A model generated the notes under the pieces. It worked only from the letters and a program-made list of their open reading frames with translations, ran no database searches and had not been told where the DNA came from. The position numbers and the translations under genes are program-made. This document shows positions 58,178 to 64,000 of a stretch of 64,000 bases of DNA, piece by piece. This DNA is from Roseinatronobacter sp. S2. Lineage in GTDB: Bacteria; Pseudomonadota; Alphaproteobacteria; Rhodobacterales; Rhodobacteraceae. Location of the stretch: the NCBI RefSeq assembly GCF_029581395.1, contig NZ_CP121113.1:2414001-2478000 (forward strand), read 5' to 3'. How positions within the stretch are numbered: position 1 is the first letter of the stretch; each line of letters opens with the position of its first letter.

Positions 58178-58559
58178 TGGGGGCCTCCAGCGGCGGTATG
58201 CGTGCGATGCAGTTCTTGCGGAAATGTTCGGGGCGGTCGCGCCACGGCACAAGGCCGCCTTCGGCGTCGCGGTATTTCTGCGCGCCCTCGATAACGGTGG
58301 TCACATGCGATTCCGGCGTCAGATTGCCATATACATAGGTCCAGGCACCCGGCTTGCGCAATGCAATCGTGCATCCGCGCGAGCAGTTGGACAGGCAGTC
58401 CACGGCAATGATGCGCAGCCCTTCGGGGGCGGCATCAAGCAACGCCTGCACCAGTTGCGCGCCGGGGCGCGTGTCCGGGTCCGGCATGGCCAGCGGATTG
58501 GCGGGGTTGGCGCTGCGGCATGTGGCGCAGACCAGAAGATCGACAGTGTCTTGGGGCAT
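58170..58559 (-). CDS. DUF1636 ferredoxin-like metal-binding protein
   Basis: 129-residue protein with Cys pattern LLVCATCRSA near the N-terminus and VDCLSNCSRGCTIAL in the middle, typical of DUF1636, a thioredoxin-like ferredoxin family found beside cobalamin genes. A redox role in cobalt reduction or ring chemistry is plausible but unproven. Start MPQDTVDLL; lies between the riboswitch-led membrane protein gene and cobW. Confidence 0.85.
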   Translation of the reverse strand: MPQDTVDLLVCATCRSANPANPLAMPDPDTRPGAQLVQALLDAAPEGLRIIAVDCLSNCSRGCTIALRKPGAWTYVYGNLTPESHVTTVIEGAQKYRDAEGGLVPWRDRPEHFRKNCIARIPPLEAPNV

Positions 58560-58572
58560 GAAAAGCTCCGGT

Positions 58573-58953
58573 TCAGGAATGGGCCAGCGCGACGGTTTCA
58601 AACATGAAGGCAAGCCCCACGCCCATACAGACAGCCGCAGCCAAGCTGGCCTGAAGCGCGTTCATGGACCGGTGGAACCACTTTGTCAGCCCGTCTGCAA
58701 CAAAAGCAAAACTTGGGGCTTGCAGGACCCGGTCGCCATTTGCGCCCAAAGAACCAGTCAGGTGCTCGGCCCCGTCCGCATCGACATGGGATTGGCGGCG
58801 ATCATGGCTGTAGCTATGCGCCTGATCGGCGCTGTCTGCGCCTTGTTGCTGCACTTCGGCGCCCGGCACTGAAAAGGCGATATGCCCGGCCACAAGCACA
58901 TATGTGCCCGCAGCCAGTCCCGGACCCGCCATTAAGTTGCGAGAGTTCTTCAT
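58573..58953 (-). CDS. Small membrane protein under B12 riboswitch control, unknown function
   Basis: 126 residues, not recognised. Two predicted membrane segments, at about 12-29 (GLAAGTYVLVAGHIAFSV) and 99-123 (ALQASLAAAVCMGVGLAFMFETVAL), enclose a periplasm-like loop rich in His, Asp and Gln (HSYSHDRRQSHVDADGAEH). The two-helix layout recalls CbiN, but no CbiM is nearby and similarity is not established. It is the first gene after the riboswitch, so a role in cobalt handling is the best guess. Start MKNSRNLMAG chosen. Confidence 0.6.
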   Translation of the reverse strand: MKNSRNLMAGPGLAAGTYVLVAGHIAFSVPGAEVQQQGADSADQAHSYSHDRRQSHVDADGAEHLTGSLGANGDRVLQAPSFAFVADGLTKWFHRSMNALQASLAAAVCMGVGLAFMFETVALAHS

Positions 58954-59094
58954 TCGTCCACTTTCCCGCGCGACCACCCGCCACGCGATACAGGGGGCGG
59001 GGGACATTCGGGCGGTGAAGGGGGGCTGCGGCGCCTGTCCCGACACAAGCCCAACCAGACACCCCGCCGGTTGAAATGCCCCGATGGGGCGGCC

Positions 59095-59300
59095 TTGATG
59101 CTGGCAGGTCTCCCGGCTTGCGGATGTCAGGTTTCCCTGGTGGGATTACCTGTCGGTCGGCCCGCCTTCCCGTCCATTGGGGACAGTGGCATCGGGCGAC
59201 CTCTCCGGTCACGGTCGCGGGGGCGGCTGTGCTTGGGGCTTGATCTTATGATCCGGCCTTGTCACATTCCCTTTTCACCTGTCATGAACAGGCACCAGCC
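59095..59300 (-). promoter_or_regulatory. Adenosylcobalamin riboswitch leading the minus-strand cob operon
   Basis: On the minus strand the elements come in order: GGTGCC at about 59296-59291, AGGTGAAAAGGGAA, AGCCGCCCCCGCGACCGTGA (the CCCCCGC core), GCCACTG, then the B12 box AAGCCGGGAGACCTGCCAGC ending near 59100. All consensus blocks of the class are present. It lies about 145 bases before the small membrane protein gene and should repress the operon down to at least cobJ when B12 is abundant. Confidence 0.92.
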
Positions 59301-59350
59301 CCCTTCTCTTGCGCGCCCGCGCGCCATGAGTCAAGCAAGGAAACGACCAG

Positions 59351-59965
59351 ATGCCCGACACCACCGACGCCACCCGCCACCGCGACAAGATGCAAAAGAT
59401 CAAGGCCGCGCGCGACCGGATGATGGAAGGCAAGACTGGCGAAAAAGGGCTGATCATCGTCCATACAGGCGCGGGCAAGGGCAAGTCCTCTTCGGGCTTT
59501 GGCATGATCATGCGGTGTATCGCGCATGAGATACCTTGTGCCGTGGTCCAGTTCATCAAAGGCAACTGGACCACGGGCGAACGCGAGTTCCTGCGCGCAC
59601 GCTTTGCCGATGAATGCACATTTGTCGTGTCGGGCGAAGGTTTTACATGGGAAACACAGGACCGCGACCGCGACATCGCTGCCGCGCGCGCGGGCTGGGA
59701 GCAGGCAAAGGCGCTGATCCGCAACCCCGATATCCGGTTTGTGCTTCTGGATGAAATCAACATCGCGCTGCGCTATGATTATCTTCCCCTGGAAGAGGTG
59801 CTTGCATTCCTGCGCGACGAAAAGCCGCCCATGACCCATGTTGTGCTGACCGGACGCAACGCCAAACCGGAGTTGATCGAGATGGCCGATCTGGTCACCG
59901 AAATGACATTGATCAAGCATCCGTTCCGCGACGGCATCAAGGCCCAGAAAGGTGTTGAATTCTGA
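59351..59965 (+). CDS. cobO: Cob(I)yrinic acid a,c-diamide adenosyltransferase
   Basis: 204-residue CobA/CobO-type ATP:corrinoid adenosyltransferase. P-loop HTGAGKGKSSS at about 38-48, VVQFIKGNWTTGEREFL, and VLLDEINIALRYDYLPLEEVLAFL are typical. The N-terminal basic helix RDKMQKIKAARDRMMEGKTGEKG is family-like. Divergent from the riboswitch-led operon with a 54-base gap to the riboswitch 5' end. Confidence 0.95.
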   Translation: MPDTTDATRHRDKMQKIKAARDRMMEGKTGEKGLIIVHTGAGKGKSSSGFGMIMRCIAHEIPCAVVQFIKGNWTTGEREFLRARFADECTFVVSGEGFTWETQDRDRDIAAARAGWEQAKALIRNPDIRFVLLDEINIALRYDYLPLEEVLAFLRDEKPPMTHVVLTGRNAKPELIEMADLVTEMTLIKHPFRDGIKAQKGVEF

Positions 59966-59994
59966 AAGCCGCGGCCCCTGCCCTAACCGGCATC

Positions 59995-60055
59995 GGGGGC
60001 CAGCCCCCAACGCGCTGCGCGCGTTTCCCCCGGGATATTGGGACCAGAATGAAAT
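59995..60055 (-). repeat. Composite box-plus-two-hairpins element, copy 3 (reverse)
   Basis: In reverse orientation: hairpin 2 GGGGGC-CA-GCCCCC at 59995-60008, hairpin 1 AACGCGC-TGC-GCGCGTT at 60009-60025, box CCGGGATATTGGGACCAGAA... at 60027-60055. The architecture equals copies 1 and 2 although hairpin 1 has different bases. Starts 30 bases after cobO. Confidence 0.7.
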
Positions 60056-60074
60056 CAGGAAGTCCGGTTAACGG

Positions 60075-60119
60075 GCGCCGCGTTTCGGGCTGTCGAAACA
60101 GGGGAAACGCGGCGCTTTC
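60075..60119 (+). terminator. Strong stem-loop downstream of cobO
   Basis: Perfect 12-bp stem GCGCCGCGTTTC (60075-60086) / GAAACGCGGCGC (60104-60115) with a 17-base loop, followed by TTT. It lies 110 bases after cobO and before the bluE leader, flanked by two boxes of the composite element facing each other. Confidence 0.7.
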
Positions 60120-60193
60120 ACTCTGGACGGTCATCGGGATCCCTCCCTGTACCGTTCTTGTATCCTCGTCGAAACAGGTTAATAAATGGTGTC

Positions 60194-60225
60194 TTTCATT
60201 CTGGCCCAAATATCCCCGCCGGAGG
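60194..60225 (+). repeat. Conserved box, copy 4, without the hairpin pair
   Basis: TTTCATTCTGG, CCC, AAATATCCCCGCCGGAGG matches the box of the composite element. The two hairpins are missing; only a short CGCC-GGA-GGCG can form. Its GGAGG end (60221-60225) serves as ribosome-binding site of a 15-codon leader frame ahead of bluE. Confidence 0.6.
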
Positions 60226-60234
60226 CGCAGCTTG

Positions 60235-60282
60235 ATGCAAAGCCCCGTCCTTTACGCAAATGGCATGCATGATGACGCATAG
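60235..60282 (+). CDS. Possible 15-residue leader peptide overlapping bluE
   Basis: ATG at 60235 with GGAGG 9 bases upstream opens a frame of 15 codons (MQSPVLYANGMHDDA) ending in TAG at 60282, past the candidate bluE start codons, which have no ribosome-binding site of their own. Translation of bluE by reinitiation or coupling would fit. Could also be chance. Confidence 0.4.
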   Translation: MQSPVLYANGMHDDA

Positions 60283-61084
60283 TGTCAGGGTCAGCGGCCA
60301 TTTCGGGGAATGGATACAAGGCAGGCTTGGCCCTGATGGTCCGGTTGTCCTGATCACCATGCCTTGTTGCAAGACAGGGGTGAACGCAGCCCTTTTGCGC
60401 GCAAGCAGCATCGCACATCCCGAACCTCACCTGACTGCCGATCATTATTGCAGCCATGTCCTGCACCGCTTTGTATCTGCATTAAACCTTCACGCGCGGG
60501 GTCATTTGCAGGTTGTGCCTGATGTTGCGGCAGGGCTTGGCACGGGCGTGTCCACCGCTGGTCTGATGGGCCTTGCGCGACTGGGCGGTTGGGACGGTGC
60601 GCCGCAACAGCTTGCGCACGCCTGCATTCAGGCAGAAGGCGCGTCAGACCCGCTGATGTTTCCCGAACCGGAGCAGTTGCTGTGGGGGTCGCGCGACGGG
60701 AGTGTGCACGCGCATCTGCCCCCCCTGCCGCGCTATGAGATCATCGGCGGGTTCTGGGGTGGCCCGCGCCCCACTGATGCGTCTGATGATGATTTTCCCG
60801 ACATATCGGATATTGTGGCACGCTGGCGCGATGCGCGCGATCTTGCGGATTTTGCCGGGCTTGCATCTGAAAGCGCGCGGCGCTGTCTTGCCCGTCGCGG
60901 CCCTGCCGGTGACCCGACCGCAGCGCTGGCAGATCAACTTGGCGCGCTGGGGTGGAGCATGGCGCATACGGGTGCCGCAAGGGGGTTGGTTTTCGCCCCA
61001 AACAGTGCGCCGCCATATGCACAAGATGCATTGCGCAAGGCCGGATATACGGGTGTGATGCATTTTGAAGGGGGCCATGAATGA
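60272..61084 (+). CDS. bluE: GHMP-type L-threonine kinase (PduX/BluE-like)
   Basis: 270-residue GHMP kinase. VSGHFGEWIQGRLGPDGPVVLITMPC matches the PduX N-terminus and VAAGLGTGVSTAGLMGLARLGG is the ATP-binding GHMP loop. It would phosphorylate L-threonine for the aminopropanol linker, with the product decarboxylated by CobC encoded nearby. ATGs at 60260, 60269 and 60272 are possible; the last gives MTHSVRVSGHFGEW. Stop overlaps the cobD start by 4 bases. Confidence 0.85.
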   Translation: MTHSVRVSGHFGEWIQGRLGPDGPVVLITMPCCKTGVNAALLRASSIAHPEPHLTADHYCSHVLHRFVSALNLHARGHLQVVPDVAAGLGTGVSTAGLMGLARLGGWDGAPQQLAHACIQAEGASDPLMFPEPEQLLWGSRDGSVHAHLPPLPRYEIIGGFWGGPRPTDASDDDFPDISDIVARWRDARDLADFAGLASESARRCLARRGPAGDPTAALADQLGALGWSMAHTGAARGLVFAPNSAPPYAQDALRKAGYTGVMHFEGGHE

Positions 61085-62028
61085 ACCATGCGGCAATTAT
61101 TCTGGTTGCCATTGCCCTTGATCTTGGGATTGGCTGGCCTGACGGGTTGTATCGCCGGATTGGTCACCCTGTCACATGGATGGGTGCCGCCATCCGCACG
61201 CTGGAGGCGCTTTGGAACAAACCAACGGTCGGTTTTGCGGCGCGCAAATTCCGGGGGGTGGTGGTGGCAGTGCTGGTCATTGCCAGCAGCGCCGCCTTAG
61301 CATTTCTGGCGCAAGCGGCGTTGCCGTCCGGTTGGGTCGGGATACTGTTGGGCGGGGTTCTGGTCTGGCCGTTTATTGCGCTGCGTTCAATGCATAATCA
61401 TGTTGCAGCGATCATTCCGCCCCTGCAGGCCGGTGACTTGGCGCGCGCGCGCCATGAGGTGTCGATGATTGTCGGGCGCGACCCGTCGCAGCTGGACGCC
61501 GAGGGCGTGGCGCGCGCTGCGACCGAGAGTCTGGCCGAGAATACGTCCGACGGCATTGTCGCGCCAATCTTCTGGGGCCTTGTCGGGGGATTGCCAGGAA
61601 TTGTTGCCTATAAGGCCATCAACACGCTTGATTCGATGATCGGCTATCGCAGCCCACGATATGTGGCCTTTGGCTGGGCATCCGCGCGCATTGACGATCT
61701 GGTAAATCTGGTGCCAGCGCGGCTGACGGGGGTAATTTTCGCACTGGTCTCGGCACGCCCGCGCGCGGCATTGGCCAGTATGCTGCGCGATGCCCGCCTG
61801 CACCGGTCCCCGAATGCCGGATGGCCAGAATCCGCGATGGCAGGCGCGCTTGGCGTCCGGCTGTCAGGTCCGCGTATCTATGACGGCACGGCAACGGATG
61901 ACCCGTGGGTGAACGGCACCTGCCCTGACCCGAAAGCCGCCGATTTGCGCAAGGCTTTGGCACTTTACCGGCGTGCAATGGCGGCCATGACAGCGGGTGT
62001 GGCCGTGCTTGCGGTGCTGTGGATCTGA
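61081..62028 (+). CDS. cobD: Adenosylcobinamide-phosphate synthase (CbiB/CobD)
   Basis: 315-residue integral membrane enzyme attaching aminopropanol phosphate to the f side chain of adenosylcobyric acid. Family motifs: IALDLGIGWPDGLYRRIGHPVTWMGAAIRTLE, REVS-like RARHEVSMIVGRDPSQLDAEGVARAATESLAENTSDGIVAPIFW, and YKAINTLDSMIGYRSPRYVAFGWASARIDDLVNLVPARLTG. Several membrane helices. Coupled to bluE by ATGA. Confidence 0.95.
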   Translation: MNHAAIILVAIALDLGIGWPDGLYRRIGHPVTWMGAAIRTLEALWNKPTVGFAARKFRGVVVAVLVIASSAALAFLAQAALPSGWVGILLGGVLVWPFIALRSMHNHVAAIIPPLQAGDLARARHEVSMIVGRDPSQLDAEGVARAATESLAENTSDGIVAPIFWGLVGGLPGIVAYKAINTLDSMIGYRSPRYVAFGWASARIDDLVNLVPARLTGVIFALVSARPRAALASMLRDARLHRSPNAGWPESAMAGALGVRLSGPRIYDGTATDDPWVNGTCPDPKAADLRKALALYRRAMAAMTAGVAVLAVLWI

Positions 62029-62149
62029 CAAATGGCGACAGATCGCCGTGCGGCCACCGCCCCCGCCGCGCCTTTATGGGCAACCGCCCGTTTCACCGAC
62101 CCGTGCAAAACGGGTTTCCCCTGCGGTCAAACCGCGATAGCCTGCCTGT

Positions 62150-63070
<921 letters not shown>

Positions 63071-63212
63071 GTCAAGGCGGGTAGCGTTGCTGGCACGGCA
63101 CATGGTCTTGCGCGTCTTGAACGAGCGGCATCATGGAACTAGACACGGCAGGTATGGGCATTCTGACAAATGCGCCCGAACCAGCCCCATACCAGCAAAG
63201 GCTCAGGACAGA

Positions 63213-64000
63213 ATGCGCGATCATGGCGGGAATTTGGACGCAGCAATTGCCCGCCATGGCGGCGAGGGTTGGATTGACCTGTCCACAGGTATCAACCGCC
63301 GCCCCTACCCTGTGCCACCCCTGCCGGACGCGGTCTGGCATGGGCTGCCAACCGCACAGGCGCAACATGAACTGGTTGCCGCCGCCGCGCAGGCGTGGGG
63401 TGCAGCGCCGCAACTTGCGGGGTTGGCGCTGGGCGGGGCGCAGGCGGCCATCCAGCTTGTCCCGCATCTGTGGCCCGAAACCGGCCGCGCCTGTGTCCTT
63501 GCGCCCAGCTATAATGAGCATGCCGCCTGTTTGCGCGCGGCAGGTTGGGATGTGCATGACAGCGCATCACTGGGTGACATGGCCGGTGCAGATCTGGCCG
63601 TTCTGGTGAACCCCAACAACCCCGATGGCCGCTGCTGGCCCGCGAAGGCAGTGCTGGAGCTGGCACAAAATGTGGGGTTTCTGGTCGTCGACGAAAGTTT
63701 TGCCGACACCACACCGGATTTATCCGTGCTGCCACATGACACCGCCCCAGATAACCTTCTGGTTTTGCGGTCTTTTGGTAAATTTTACGGGTTGGCCGGT
63801 CTGCGGCTTGGCTTTGCATTTGGTGCAAGGCCGGTGATCGCGCGGCTGGCGGAAATGGCGGGTCCGTGGCCTATTTCCGGCGCGGCAATAGCAATCGGGT
63901 GCCATGCGCTTGCAGATAAACCCTGGGCTGATGCCATGCGCAGGCAGTTACTGATTGATGCAGACCGCGCGGACCAACTGCTGCGGCAGGCGGGCTGGAA
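63213..64000 (+). CDS. cobC: L-threonine-O-3-phosphate decarboxylase (partial, 3' end outside window)
   Basis: PLP-dependent aminotransferase-fold enzyme giving aminopropanol phosphate for the nucleotide loop. 262 codons are present and the frame runs off the right edge. MRDHGGNLDAAIARHG and WIDLSTGINRRPYPVP start the protein; VLVNPNNPDGRCWP, VVDESFADTTPDLS and the PLP-Lys SFGKFYGLAGLRLGF are intact. Preceded by a 142-base gap with no called gene. Works with the threonine kinase bluE and cobD. Confidence 0.93.
   Translation, partial: MRDHGGNLDAAIARHGGEGWIDLSTGINRRPYPVPPLPDAVWHGLPTAQAQHELVAAAAQAWGAAPQLAGLALGGAQAAIQLVPHLWPETGRACVLAPSYNEHAACLRAAGWDVHDSASLGDMAGADLAVLVNPNNPDGRCWPAKAVLELAQNVGFLVVDESFADTTPDLSVLPHDTAPDNLLVLRSFGKFYGLAGLRLGFAFGARPVIARLAEMAGPWPISGAAIAIGCHALADKPWADAMRRQLLIDADRADQLLRQAGW

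Noticed and set aside
63133..63212. Short plus-strand frame starting at 63133 ahead of cobC
   Set aside because: It continues out of frame through cobC without protein-like features; cobC has its own AGGA and start at 63213.

Overview
The window is chromosomal DNA of an alphaproteobacterium of the Rhodobacteraceae/Paracoccaceae type. This rests on family-typical gene sets: FlaF/FlbT/DUF1217 flagellar genes, a Hsp20-DUF1150 pair, a CysN-CysC fusion, a Flp pilin with a VDWV mature start, a soxYZBCDEF cluster, and an aerobic cobalamin pathway with bluB/bluE. Base composition and codon use look even throughout. I saw no insertion sequence, prophage, CRISPR array, tRNA or rRNA. No genus can be named from this alone, but sulfur oxidation plus a full choline-to-betaine module would suit a halotolerant or haloalkaliphilic member.

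Layout, left to right. 1-4.3 kb: gatA (cut by the window edge) and gatC, then cysNC and cysD for sulfate activation, all on the minus strand. 4.6-10.75 kb: flagellar genes (DUF1217, flbT, flaF, flagellin, FlgN-like and FlgJ-like on minus; fliK and flgD on plus). 10.9-17.7 kb: choline/betaine module, betI-betB-betA divergent from the choXWV importer, with a BetI-type operator between. 18-31.2 kb: a lytic transglycosylase, then a Tad/Flp pilus cluster (flp, cpaB, cpaC, ompA-like, cpaE, cpaF, tadB, tadC, two TPR lipoproteins, prepilin peptidase, an AAA ATPase). 31.3-37 kb: housekeeping genes (lipase-like hydrolase, trxB, an Lrp regulator, purK-purE, a YdcH-like gene, hsp20, DUF1150). 37-44.2 kb: sox genes Y, Z, B, C, D, E, F on the minus strand, without soxX or soxA. 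44.5-64 kb: an almost complete late-insertion cobalamin locus, with two adenosylcobalamin riboswitches, ending in a truncated cobC.

The cobalamin part works as a unit. A riboswitch at about 59.1-59.3 kb leads a tightly overlapping minus-strand operon: small membrane protein, DUF1636, cobW, cobN, cobG, cobH, cobI, cobJ. cobK follows on the opposite strand, and then cobL, cobE, cobM, cobB, cobA and cobF are again on minus. The start codons of cobL and cobK overlap by two bases, so cobK looks embedded antisense in one long cob transcription unit. On the plus strand cobO, bluE and cobD, riboswitch-bluB and cobC supply adenosylation and nucleotide-loop/aminopropanol steps.

Most noteworthy structures outside genes: (1) a composite element found three times in the cobalamin region, made of a conserved TTCATTCTGG...AATATCC box followed by two hairpins whose first stem differs between copies but keeps pairing, plus a fourth copy of the box alone in the bluE leader; (2) a second repeat family directly downstream of three plus-strand genes; (3) the embedded cobK; (4) a riboswitch-led small membrane protein of unknown function; (5) a sox cluster without the SoxXA cytochrome. 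All assignments are from reading the sequence; no database search was run.
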